From Roseomonas gilardii subsp. gilardii (GTDB lineage Bacteria; Pseudomonadota; Alphaproteobacteria; Acetobacterales; Acetobacteraceae), in contig NZ_CP095555.1 of assembly GCF_023078375.1 (NCBI RefSeq), positions 310,001-374,000 on the forward strand: a stretch of DNA of 64,000 nt. The letters run 5' to 3'. The notes beneath the pieces are model-generated. The model searched no databases and was not told where the DNA came from. It worked only from the letters and a program-made list of their open reading frames with translations. A program made the position numbers and the translations under genes. Positions 1 to 7,906 of the stretch are shown here, in pieces; positions within the stretch are counted from its first letter, which is position 1; every line of letters begins with the position of its first letter.

Positions 1-77
1 TCGCCCATACGGAGGAGGATGTGGACCGCACGCTGGAGGCCGCCGAGGCCACGCTGCGCGAGATGCTGGTGGCCTGA
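1..77 (+). CDS. C-terminal end of a class III aminotransferase (partial)
   Basis: Only the last 24 codons lie in the window; the frame starts at base 3 and ends in TGA at 75-77. The translation runs AHTEEDVDRTLEAAEATL and then REMLVA. This resembles the C-terminal helix of PLP-dependent class III aminotransferases of the glutamate-1-semialdehyde aminomutase group, where a His-Thr-x-Glu-Asp-Val/Ile-Asp segment precedes a Leu-Glu-Ala-Ala-rich helix. No catalytic residue is visible, so the assignment rests on this tail alone. The gap to the next gene is about 95 bases and contains a G/C-rich inverted repeat around the repeated gccgcccgtggc-like sequence. Confidence 0.5.
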   Translation, partial: AHTEEDVDRTLEAAEATLREMLVA

Positions 78-171
78 ACAACGGCCTGGTTTCTGACGCC
101 ACGGGCGGCGGGGCGGCAGCGCCCCGCCGCCCGTGGCATGGCGCGGCACGTGGCCGGCACGGAGTTTCCCC

Positions 172-522
172 ATGTCCCCGGTGGTCCTCACCTTCTGGAT
201 GCTCAACATCCTGCTCGACACGGGCGGGCAGCTTGCCTTCAAGGCGGCCGCCCGCACCGGCGGCGAGGGCATGGCGCGCTGGCGGGCGATGGCGGCGCGG
301 CCCTGGCTATGGCTCGGCCTCGGCTGCTACGTGGCCGAGTTCGTGGTCTGGCTCGCCTTCCTGTCCCTCGTGCCGCTCTCGGACGGCGTGCTGCTGGGTT
401 CGGTGAACATCATCGCCATCATGATCGCCGGCCGTTTCCTGTTCGGTGAGGCACTGACCCGGCTGCGGGTGGCGGGCATCCTGCTCGTCGCCTTCGGGGT
501 GGCCGTGGTGGGGATCGGCTGA
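172..522 (+). CDS. Small four-helix EamA/SMR-type membrane protein (ArnE/ArnF-like half A)
   Basis: The protein has about 116 residues and about four membrane segments, ending in a GILLVAFGVAVVGIG helix. This is the size and pattern of small multidrug resistance or half-size EamA transporters. The ATG at 172 is chosen because GGAG sits at 161-164; the longer frame from 133 adds a charged, non-membrane leader. The stop overlaps the next start (TGATG at 520-524), and the next protein is of the same kind, so the two probably form a heterodimer. Paired half-transporters of this type include ArnE/ArnF, which flip undecaprenyl-phosphate-linked aminoarabinose. A DegT-type sugar aminotransferase follows and uppP lies opposite, which fits a lipid-linked sugar role, but the substrate is inferred only. 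Confidence 0.72.
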   Translation: MSPVVLTFWMLNILLDTGGQLAFKAAARTGGEGMARWRAMAARPWLWLGLGCYVAEFVVWLAFLSLVPLSDGVLLGSVNIIAIMIAGRFLFGEALTRLRVAGILLVAFGVAVVGIG

Positions 523-983
523 TGCGGCGTTTCTACCTGCTGGGCTTCCTGCTGCTGCTCTCCTTCGACGCCCTGGCGCAGATCAGCTTCAAGTACGCCG
601 CCAACGGCGCGCTGCCGGTGACGGCCGACCTCGCCTGGCTGGGCCGGGTCCTGGCGCAGCCCTGGGTCTATGTCGCGCTGTGCGGCTATCTCGGCGCCTT
701 CTTCACCTGGATGGCCCTGCTGCGGCACGCGCCGATCGGCCCCGCCTTCGCCGCCTCGCATCTGGAGGTGCTGCTGGTGATGGTGCTCGCCGTGCCGCTG
801 TTCGGCGAGCACCTGGGCTGGGCGCAGCTCCTCGGCGGCGCGGCGATCCTGGCCGGGATCGTCTGCCTGGCCCTGAGCGAGACGGATGAGCCCGGGGCCG
901 AAGCGCCGGCTGCCGCCACGCCTGTGCCGCAGCGGGGCGGGATACCGGCCGGGGCGCCGCTTCCCGGCACCTTGCCGGGATGA
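522..983 (+). CDS. Small four-helix EamA/SMR-type membrane protein (ArnE/ArnF-like half B)
   Basis: This 153-residue protein has four hydrophobic segments in the first 120 residues (FYLLGFLLLLSFDALAQISF at the start, LGGAAILAGIVCLAL at the end). A Pro/Ala/Gly-rich tail of about 30 residues follows and overlaps the next gene. The start overlaps the stop of the preceding half-transporter, indicating translational coupling and a heterodimeric transporter. The sequence FKYAAN and the APIGPAFAA turn are typical of EamA-like SMR repeats. The tail after residue 125 looks unstructured and may simply be read-through of DNA that also encodes the N terminus of the aminotransferase. Substrate unknown; a lipid-linked or amino-sugar-related compound is the contextual guess. 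Confidence 0.72.
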   Translation: MRRFYLLGFLLLLSFDALAQISFKYAANGALPVTADLAWLGRVLAQPWVYVALCGYLGAFFTWMALLRHAPIGPAFAASHLEVLLVMVLAVPLFGEHLGWAQLLGGAAILAGIVCLALSETDEPGAEAPAAATPVPQRGGIPAGAPLPGTLPG

Positions 984-2226
984 CTCTCCCCACCCCCGGC
1001 TCCCCCGCTGGCGGGAACTGCCGCCGACCGCCGGCCTGCCGCTGCTCTGGCGCGACCTGCGCCCGGGCGGCGACGCGAAGGAGATGGAGGTGGCGCTGGC
1101 GGATTTCCTCGGCGTGGAGGAGACGCTGCTCACCTGCTCCGGCACGGCGGCGCTGATGGTGGCGTTGCGGACGCTGATGGCGCTCAGCCCGCGGCGGCGC
1201 GTGGTGGTGCCGGGCTTCACCTGCCCGCTGGTGGCCATCGCCATTCATGCGCTGGGGCTGGAGGTCTGCCCCTGCGACACGCTCCCCGGTACGGCGGAGC
1301 TGGACCCCGCCAGCCTGGCGCCGCTCTGCGACGGGAACCTGCTGGCGGTGCTGCCCACCCATCTCGCCGGCCGGGTGGCCGCTCTGGACGCGGTGCTGGC
1401 CCTGGCAGAGGGATGTGGCGCCTGGGTGATCGAGGATGCCGCTCAGGCGCTCGGGGCAAGGGCAGGGGGCCTGCCGGTCGGACTGAGGGGGCATATCGGC
1501 TTCTTCAGCCTGGCGGTCGGCAAGGGTCTGACGCTCTATGAGGGCGGCGTGCTGGTCAGCCGCGATCCGGCGCTGCGCCAGGGGCTGCGGGACAGCGCCA
1601 CCGCCATGCTGCGCCCCGACCGGTGGATGGAGGCCCGGCGCGGCCTGGAACTGCTGGGCTACGGGCTGCTCTACCATCCGCTGGGCCTGACCATGGCCTA
1701 TGGCCGGGGCCTGCGCCGCTCCCTGGGCGCCGGCGACATCGAGGCCGCGCTCGGCGACCGCTTTCCGACCGAGGTGCCGCTGCACCGTGTCGGCTCCTGG
1801 CGCCGGGCGGTGGGGCGCCGCGCCCTGGAACGGCTGCCGGCCTTCCTGGCGGCGACCCGGCGGCAAGGGCAGGACTTCGCCGCCCGGCTGGCCTCGTGCC
1901 CCGGCCTGCGGGTGCTGCGGGACCGCGCGGGGGAGCAGGGCACCTGGCCCGTCCTGGTGCTGGTGTTCGACCGTGCCCGGGATGCCGAGGCCGCGCTGGC
2001 CCGGCTCTGGCGGGAGGGGCTGGGGGTCAGCCGCCTCTTCGCGCGCGCCCTGCCGGACTACGCCTATCTCGGCGGCATCGTCCCGGACCGCCCCTGCCCG
2101 CAGGCGCGCGACTTCGCGGCGCGCAGCCTCAGCATCGGCAACAGCCTCTTCCTGCGCCCCGGCGAGCGGGAGCGGATTCTCTCCGTACTGGGCGAGGTGC
2201 TACGGGATGGCGCAGGCCATCCGTGA
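886..2226 (+). CDS. DegT/DnrJ/EryC1/StrS-family aminotransferase
   Basis: This PLP-dependent fold type I enzyme belongs to the sugar aminotransferase family. Visible features are the glycine-rich cofactor loop (TCSGTAALMVAL), the VVVPGFTCPL segment, the VIEDAAQALGA aspartate region that contacts the PLP nitrogen, and FFSLAVGKGLTLYEGG with the probable Schiff-base lysine at about residue 213. In this frame 886 is the only ATG before the conserved region and no GTG or TTG lies between; the first 40 residues are Arg/Pro-rich and overlap the upstream gene by 98 bases, so the true start may be 1084. It is co-directional with the ArnE/F-like pair. ArnB-type amination of a nucleotide sugar is possible, but the family also includes other amino-sugar enzymes and perosamine synthases. 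Confidence 0.78.
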   Translation: MSPGPKRRLPPRLCRSGAGYRPGRRFPAPCRDDSPHPRLPRWRELPPTAGLPLLWRDLRPGGDAKEMEVALADFLGVEETLLTCSGTAALMVALRTLMALSPRRRVVVPGFTCPLVAIAIHALGLEVCPCDTLPGTAELDPASLAPLCDGNLLAVLPTHLAGRVAALDAVLALAEGCGAWVIEDAAQALGARAGGLPVGLRGHIGFFSLAVGKGLTLYEGGVLVSRDPALRQGLRDSATAMLRPDRWMEARRGLELLGYGLLYHPLGLTMAYGRGLRRSLGAGDIEAALGDRFPTEVPLHRVGSWRRAVGRRALERLPAFLAATRRQGQDFAARLASCPGLRVLRDRAGEQGTWPVLVLVFDRARDAEAALARLWREGLGVSRLFARALPDYAYLGGIVPDRPCPQARDFAARSLSIGNSLFLRPGERERILSVLGEVLRDGAGHP

Positions 2227-2238
2227 CGGGGCCGCCGT

Positions 2239-3078
2239 TCAGCCGAGGAGCAACCAAGCCAGGCTGCCCAGCCCCGCGAGCAGGCAGTAGTAGGCGAAGG
2301 GATTCAAGGCCCAGGCTTCGTGCTCGCGGAAGTAGCGCATCAGGAAGGCGGTGCTGAGCCAGGCGGTCACGCCCGCGACGGCGGCGGCCAGGACCGAGAG
2401 GCCGAAGGTGCCGGGCGGGATGGCCGCATGCAGCAGCTTCGGCACCTCCAGCACGGTCGCGCCCAGGATGATCGGCGTGGCGATCAGGAAGCTGAACCGG
2501 GCGGCGCCCTCATGGGAGACGCCGCGCAGCAGGCCGCCGACGATGGTGGCGCCGCTGCGCGAGATGCCGGGGATCAGGGCCCCGCACTGCCACACCCCCA
2601 CCACCAGGGCATCCACCGGCGTGAGCGAGGACATCGGCCGCGGCGCGGTGGCCCGCCCCCGCAGCCTTTCGCCGAACAGCAGCAGCAGCCCGTTGACGGC
2701 GAGGAAGGCAGCGGCGGCCACGGGGGAACCGAACAGGCCCCGCAGCCAGTGCTCCAGCGCGAAGCCGACGATCACGGCGGGAATGGTCGCGATGACGATG
2801 AGCAGGAGCAGGCGCCGGTTCTCCCGCACCTCGCCGGCCTGCCCCGCCCCCAGCACGCCCCGGAGAAGGGCCAGCCAGTCGCGCCAGAAGTAGAGCAGCA
2901 GCGCCAGTGCGGTGCCGACATGCAGCATGACCAGGAAGGGCAGGAACTCGGGCGCGCGCTGGTCCAGGTTCCAGTGCAGCAGGGCGGGGAGAAGGACGGC
3001 ATGGCCGAGGCTGCTGACGGGAAAGAGCTCCGTCGCGCCTTGCAGGATCGCGATCAGGATGGCCTGGAGGGTTGTCAA
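2239..3078 (-). CDS. uppP: Undecaprenyl-diphosphatase UppP (BacA)
   Basis: UppP removes a phosphate from undecaprenyl diphosphate at the periplasmic face, recycling the lipid carrier for peptidoglycan and other polymers. The 279-residue protein has the usual family length. It carries both signatures: the N-terminal QGATELFPVSSLGH motif (Glu-rich loop plus Ser) and the second-half PGISRSGATIVGG motif, among about eight membrane helices. The start is a TTG at 3076-3078 with AGGAG about nine bases upstream; no in-frame ATG fits better. It is convergent with the DegT gene (12-base gap). The neighbourhood of lipid-carrier-type genes suggests a local lipid-linked sugar theme, but UppP is also a housekeeping function. 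Confidence 0.93.
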   Translation of the reverse strand: MTTLQAILIAILQGATELFPVSSLGHAVLLPALLHWNLDQRAPEFLPFLVMLHVGTALALLLYFWRDWLALLRGVLGAGQAGEVRENRRLLLLIVIATIPAVIVGFALEHWLRGLFGSPVAAAAFLAVNGLLLLFGERLRGRATAPRPMSSLTPVDALVVGVWQCGALIPGISRSGATIVGGLLRGVSHEGAARFSFLIATPIILGATVLEVPKLLHAAIPPGTFGLSVLAAAVAGVTAWLSTAFLMRYFREHEAWALNPFAYYCLLAGLGSLAWLLLG

Positions 3079-3640
3079 GAAAAGCTGCTCCTGCTGTCCG
3101 CCATCGAGGTCCGCCGCTCATGGGGCTGGCCCGGATGCCGGTGTTGGTATGAAGCCGGAAGGGCAGGGCGCGGACGAAACCGGCGCCGGAGGGGTCGGAT
3201 CGGCACGCCCGCGGGCGCCCCTATGCGCGCCGGCGCATGCGCCGCCGGAGCCACGGCCTGCCGGGGAGGCACGCCAGCGCTTCGGAACGGCGGGTGCCGC
3301 GCTTCAGTTCCGCGCTACGGCTGGCCTCCCGCGCCTGTGGCAGGGCGCGGCCATGGCGCCGGCATGGGAGGTGGAACGGGGCATCGTCAGCGCCTCTGCG
3401 GCCGGGAGGGGCTGCATCATGGGGGCGGCGACATTGCCACCCCTTCACGGGACGATGTGCTTTTCCCAATGAAGCCGGGGCCGGCAGCCCCATGCGACGC
3501 GGCCGATGGGGCGGGTTGAGGCCGGTATCCGGCCCAGGCCGTCCGGAATGCTGCCCCCATGCCTTGCCCCACAAGCCCATCCTGTGGCCATGTCCGGACA
3601 GGATACCTTCCTTTCCCGAACACGGATCGCAGCGAGCACC
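3079..3640. other. Non-coding stretch between uppP and a DMT exporter
   Basis: No convincing gene is seen. Open frames here (for example 3237-3644 plus) are Arg/Pro/Ala-rich products of G+C bias without homology I recognise. A perfect 12-base palindrome, GGCGCATGCGCC, lies at 3232-3243 within a GC-rich segment. The two flanking genes are divergent, so this region should hold both promoters, but no clear -35/-10 pair can be defended. Confidence 0.5.
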
Positions 3641-4681
3641 ATGACCGGACCGAGACCCTTTCCCATGACCGCACCGGATGGCGCGGCCAGGTCGGACGGG
3701 GACATGGCGGCAGATCCCGCGGAAGGACCTGCCACGGAGGCGCCCATCCCTCCCGATATCGCCCCGGCCACTGCGCCGCGCGGCAGCGTTCCGGCCATCA
3801 TGGCGCCGCAGGACAATGTGCTCGGCGGCATCCTCCTGATCCTTTCCGCGGTCACGCTCTTCTCCTGCTCCGATGCCGTCTCCAAGCTGCTGCGCGTCAC
3901 CCTGCCGGCTGGCGAGATCGTCTGGATCCGCTATCTCGTCTTCGTGGTGATGACCCTCGCGCTGCTGGGGCGGAACCGCTTTCGCGGCCTGCACGCGCGG
4001 CGGCCCGGCCTGCAGTCGCTGCGCGGGCTCTGCATCCTCACCTCCTCCGTCCTCTTCGTGATCGGCCTCGGCTATCTCCCGCTCGCCGAGGCCACCGCCA
4101 TCAACTACGTGGCGCCGACTTTCATCACCCTGCTGTCCATTCCCGTGCTGGGGGAGGTGGTCGGTCCGCGCCGCTGGATCGCACTGCTGGTGGGCTTCCT
4201 GGGCGTGCTGATCGTGGTGCAGCCCGGTGGCGGCACCTTCCAGTGGGCGGCCGTCCTGCCCCTGCTGACCGCCGCCGCCTGGGCGGGCGGGGTGGTGATC
4301 ACCCGCCGCATCGGCGTGGCGGACCAACCCGCCACCACTATGTTCTGGACGGCCTGCACGGGCTTCGTGGCGCTGACCCTCTTCCTGCCCTTCGATTTCC
4401 GCATGCCGACGGGCTGGGAATTCGGCCTCGGCGTGCTGCATGGCGTGCTGGGCTCGGCGGGGCAGATGCTGGTGGTGCAGGCTTACCGCCAGGCGCCTGC
4501 CTCGGTGCTGGCGCCCTTCTCCTATGGCCAGATCGTCACCTCCGCCCTGGTCGGCTATGCCGTCTTCGCCGCCGTTCCGGGGCAGGCCATGCTCCTGGGG
4601 GCGGGCGTGATCATCGCCAGCGGCCTCTACACCGCGCACCGGGAAAGGCTGCGGGCACGGGAGCAGCGCGAAGCCGGCTGA
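3641..4681 (+). CDS. DMT-superfamily EamA transporter
   Basis: This inner-membrane permease of the drug/metabolite transporter superfamily has ten predicted helices made of two EamA repeats. The first repeat includes a conserved GYLPLAEATAINYVAPTF segment and the second APASVLAPFSYGQIV. Family members export amino acids, purines or other metabolites; the substrate cannot be read from sequence. The membrane part begins about 65 residues after the chosen ATG at 3641; the leader is Pro/Ala-rich, so starts at 3665 or 3704 are also possible. The MFS gene downstream follows within 90 bases on the same strand. Confidence 0.8.
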   Translation: MTGPRPFPMTAPDGAARSDGDMAADPAEGPATEAPIPPDIAPATAPRGSVPAIMAPQDNVLGGILLILSAVTLFSCSDAVSKLLRVTLPAGEIVWIRYLVFVVMTLALLGRNRFRGLHARRPGLQSLRGLCILTSSVLFVIGLGYLPLAEATAINYVAPTFITLLSIPVLGEVVGPRRWIALLVGFLGVLIVVQPGGGTFQWAAVLPLLTAAAWAGGVVITRRIGVADQPATTMFWTACTGFVALTLFLPFDFRMPTGWEFGLGVLHGVLGSAGQMLVVQAYRQAPASVLAPFSYGQIVTSALVGYAVFAAVPGQAMLLGAGVIIASGLYTAHRERLRAREQREAG

Positions 4682-4769
4682 GGAGCGGGGTTTGGCGGCG
4701 GAATGTCCGGGGCCAACCCGGAAACTCCCTATGGCGTTTGGCCAGGGCCCACCCGAGGACTCCGACCGC

Positions 4770-6092
4770 ATGGCCGATGCCGCCCCCCCGCTCCCGCTGC
4801 AGCGGAACGACACGCCCCCCCGCATCCGCTACGGGCTGGACGGGCTGAACTTCTTCCTGGCGGATGTCCGGGACGGGCTGGGGCCCTATCTGGCGATCTA
4901 CCTCCTCGCGGTCCGGGGGCCGGAGCATGGCTGGAACGAGGCCACCATCGGCCTCGTCATCACCATCGCGGGCATCGCCGGGCTGCTGGCCCAGACCCCG
5001 GCCGGGGCGCTGATCGACCGGAGCCGGCACAAGCGCGCCATCGTCATCATCGCGGCCCTGGCCGTGACGCTGAGCTGCCTGGCGCTGCCCTTCATCAGCG
5101 GCTTCTACGCCGTGGCCGTGACACAGTCCCTCGCCGGCATCGCGGGGGCGATCTTCCCGCCGGCCCTGGCGGCCATCACCCTGGGCGTCGTGGGGCCCAG
5201 GGCCTTCTCCCGCCGCATCGGCCGGAACGAGGCGTTCAACCATGCCGGCAACGCGGCCTCGGCGGCGCTGGCGGCGGTGAGCGCCGTGTTCTTCGGCCCG
5301 GTGGTGGTGTTCTGGATCATGGCCGCGCTGGCCGTGCTCAGCATCGGCGCCATGCTGACGATTCCCGCGCAGGCGATCGATAATGATCTGGCCCGCGGAC
5401 TGGAACATGGAGGCGCCGCCGGCCGGCCCGATGGCGAGGAGCCGTCCGGCTGGCGCGTGCTGCTGGCATGCCGGCCGCTCCTCGTCTTCGCGGCGCTGAT
5501 GGCCTGCTTCCATCTGGCGAATGCCGCCATGCTTCCCTCGGTCGGGCAGTTGCTGACCAGGGTGGTGGGGCAGGACTACGCCACCTCCCTGATCGCGGGC
5601 TGCATCGTGGCGGCGCAATGCGTGATGGTGCCGGTCGCCATGCTGGCGGGCGCGAAGGCGGATGCCTGGGGCCGCAAGCCCCTCTTCCTCGCCGCCTTCG
5701 GCGTGCTGGCCCTGCGCGGGCTGCTCTACACCGTCTCGGACAGCCCCTACTGGCTGCTGGGAGTACAGCTCCTGGACGGGGTCGGGGCGGGCATCTTCGG
5801 CGCCCTCTTTCCGGTGGTCGTGGCGGATCTGACGCGCGGCACCGGGCGCTTCAATGTCAGCCAGGGTGCCATCGCCACGGCCCAGGGCCTGGGGGCCGCG
5901 GCGAGTGCCAGCCTGGCCGGCGGCATCATCGTCGGCTTCGGCTACGCGGCCGCCTTTCTGTCCCTGGGTGCCATCGCGGCGGCCGGCTTCCTGGGCTACC
6001 TCTTCCTGATGCCGGAGACACGCGGGAGCGTGGCCCGCCATGACCCGGTGGAACCCGGGAATGGCCGGGGTGCCTCAGTGCCGGCGGAATAG
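4770..6092 (+). CDS. MFS transporter
   Basis: A major facilitator superfamily permease of about 440 residues and 12 helices. The loop-2 motif appears as AGALIDRSRHKRA and its second-half counterpart as GAKADAWGRKPLF. The segment LNFFLADVRDGLGPYLAIYL at the start is characteristic of a group of MFS proteins often found near metal or drug resistance genes. ATG 4770 is chosen because GAGG lies 11 bases upstream; 4731 (ATG) and 4692 (TTG) are in the same frame. It is 21 bases upstream of the arsB-type permease, so co-transcription is likely. Substrate unknown. Confidence 0.78.
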   Translation: MADAAPPLPLQRNDTPPRIRYGLDGLNFFLADVRDGLGPYLAIYLLAVRGPEHGWNEATIGLVITIAGIAGLLAQTPAGALIDRSRHKRAIVIIAALAVTLSCLALPFISGFYAVAVTQSLAGIAGAIFPPALAAITLGVVGPRAFSRRIGRNEAFNHAGNAASAALAAVSAVFFGPVVVFWIMAALAVLSIGAMLTIPAQAIDNDLARGLEHGGAAGRPDGEEPSGWRVLLACRPLLVFAALMACFHLANAAMLPSVGQLLTRVVGQDYATSLIAGCIVAAQCVMVPVAMLAGAKADAWGRKPLFLAAFGVLALRGLLYTVSDSPYWLLGVQLLDGVGAGIFGALFPVVVADLTRGTGRFNVSQGAIATAQGLGAAASASLAGGIIVGFGYAAAFLSLGAIAAAGFLGYLFLMPETRGSVARHDPVEPGNGRGASVPAE

Positions 6093-6113
6093 GATAGGGC
6101 GGCAGATCCCGGG

Positions 6114-7372
6114 ATGACGAACATGCTGGCCGCGCCGGCGGCAATCTGGCTGGTCGCGGGCCTGACGACGGCCGGCGTCATCTTCCGGCCCTTCCGCTGG
6201 CCGGAGGCGGTCTGGGCCGTCCTGGGGGCGGCACTCCTGGTCGGCCTGGGCCTCTTGCCATGGCGGGATGCCTGGGCCGGGGTCCGGCGCGGCACGGATG
6301 TCTATCTGTTCCTGGTCGGCATGATGCTGCTGGCCGAGGTCGGGCGGCGCGGCCGGCTCTTCGACTGGATGGCGGGCCTCGCGGTGCGGATGGCTGGTGG
6401 CTCCGCGCGGCGTCTCTTCGGGCTGGTCTATGCCGTCGGCGTGCTGGTCACGGTGTTCCTGAGCAACGACGCGACCGCCGTCGTGCTGACGCCCGCCGTC
6501 TATGCCGCGGCCCGCGTCGCGCGCGCCGATCCCATGCCCCATCTCTTCGCCTGCGCCTTTGTCGCCAATGCGGCGTCCTTCGTGCTGCCCATCTCCAACC
6601 CGGCGAACCTCGTGGTCTATGGCGCCGCGATGCCGCCCCTGCTGGAGTGGCTGCGCCTCTTCGCCTTGCCGTCCATCCTGTCCATCGCCGCCACCTTCCT
6701 GGTGCTGCGCCTGACCCAGCGTCACAGGCTGGCGGCGCCGATTGCCCATGAGGCGCCGGCCACTTCCCTGCCGCGCGAGGGGTCGTGGCGGGGACCGGCA
6801 TCGCCGCGACGGTGGCCGTGATGCTGGCGGTCTCGGCGGGCGGGCACGATCTGGGGCTGCCGACCTTCCTGGCCGGGCTCGGCACGGCCCTGCTGGTGAT
6901 GCTCGTGGCGCGCCAGCGGCCTGGTGCGATCCTGGCCGGCGTTTCCTGGAGCGTGCTGCCGCTGGTCGCTGGGCTTTTCGTCCTGGTCGCGGGGCTGGAA
7001 GCGGCGGGCACCGTTGGCGGGCTGGCACGCCAGTTCGGGCAGGCCGCCTCGATCCAGATGGAGGCATGGGGGGCCGGCATGGGCGTCGCCCTGCTGTCCA
7101 ACCTCGTCAACAACCTGCCGATGGGCCTCTTGGCCGGCGCCGTGGTGCAGGCGGCCGGATCGCCGCCGGAGACGGTCGGGGCTGTCCTGATCGGCGTGGA
7201 TCTGGGCCCTAACCTGTCGGTGACCGGCTCGCTCGCGACGCTTCTCTGGCTCGTCGCGATCCGCCGCGAAGGCCAGGATGTCAGCGCCTGGAGCTTCCTG
7301 AAGCTCGGCGCGCTGGTCATGCCGCCCGCGCTGCTGCTTTCCCTGGCGGCACTGATCCACCAGGGCTTCTAG
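6114..7372 (+). pseudogene. arsB: ArsB-type arsenite/ion efflux permease, frameshifted
   Basis: Two frames together make one ArsB/NhaD-type permease of about 420 residues. The first (6114-6821) carries FLSNDATAVVLTPAVYAA and FVLPISNPANLVVYG; the second (from about 6783) carries LLSNLVNNLPMGLLAG and LIGVDLGPNLSVTGSLAT. Both halves of the ArsB signature (N-D/N-x-x-P and N-P/N-L) are intact, so only the reading frame is broken. Adding one G to the G4 run at 6779-6782 restores a continuous reading through PREGVVAGTG. ArsB pumps arsenite out alone or with ArsA. A GTG at 6785 could start the second half as a separate protein, but that is unlikely. No arsR, arsC or arsA is nearby. Confidence 0.82.
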
Positions 7373-7395
7373 GCTGCCGGAATCCAGCCCGGCAT

Positions 7396-7608
7396 TCAGG
7401 GTCGCGCGCTGAGGCAGTCCCGGTGCGCCTGGGTGCCGGCGAAGAAGGCGTCGAACTGATCCTTCGCGGAGTAGCTCACCTCGGCCTGCCGGGCCTGCTC
7501 GGCGCAGTAAGCCGCCCTGTCATTCGGATTGACCGGCGTGCTCGCCGTGCGCAGGCCATCGGAACATCCTGCCAGCGAACACAGGATCAGCAGGTAGAGC
7601 CAGCGCAT
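7396..7608 (-). CDS. Small secreted lipoprotein, unknown function
   Basis: A 70-residue protein beginning MRWLYLLILCSLAGCSDG: a short signal peptide with lipobox Leu-Ala-Gly-Cys and Cys15 as the lipidation site. The mature part is small and polar, with a pair of cysteines (YCAEQARQ and HRDCLS) that could form one disulfide. The ATG at 7608 has GGGGAA upstream; the longer frame to 7941 reads into the control region of the giant oxidase operon and is not credible. It is divergent from the oxidase operon and convergent with the arsB-type gene, with a weak TGCCGG/CCGGCA dyad between. Function unknown. Confidence 0.62.
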   Translation of the reverse strand: MRWLYLLILCSLAGCSDGLRTASTPVNPNDRAAYCAEQARQAEVSYSAKDQFDAFFAGTQAHRDCLSARP

Positions 7609-7727
7609 GAAATTCCCCGAGGAAGACGCGCGGGGATTACTGTCGGCTTTCAGGGCGATCCACAAGGTTTCCGCCGCGCGATCCCGCATGCGTCCTTGGC
7701 GGAACCGGTTACGGTCGGACACGGCAT

Positions 7728-7778
7728 CACGAATTCGTGTCAACTTCGAAACAATATGTTCCGCAAATGAAGTTGCGG
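7728..7778. promoter_or_regulatory. Cluster of dyads upstream of the giant oxidase operon
   Basis: Three inverted repeats lie in 51 bases: CACGAATTCGTG (7728-7739); CAACTTC (7741-7747) with GAAGTTG (7769-7775); and CCGCAA (7761-7766) with TTGCGG (7773-7778), the last an 18-base site with a six-base spacer. The area is clearly richer in A+T than its surroundings. It sits 129-180 bases before the oxidase start and between divergent genes, so an operator or promoter region is plausible. The GCAAAT-TTGC core is reminiscent of Fur-family sites, but I cannot name the regulator. Confidence 0.45.
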
Positions 7779-7906
7779 CATAAGGTCTGATTGTTCCGAT
7801 TGGGCAATGTACAACCCCTGAGGACAGGGCGTCAGAGGGGCCGCTCATTGCGATTGTGACCGGGGGCACGGCGCTCCTGCGGGATCGGGGAGGAAACGTC
7901 ACGGCT

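Noticed and set aside
3237-3644. Plus-strand open frame of 135 codons in the uppP-DMT gap
   Set aside because: Arg/Pro/Ser-rich with no motif, poor start context and overlap with the DMT gene leader; typical G+C-driven open frame.
6779-6785. Programmed frameshift or separate start in the arsB-type gene
   Set aside because: No slippery heptamer or downstream structure is evident, and the same type of missing base occurs in six unrelated genes.
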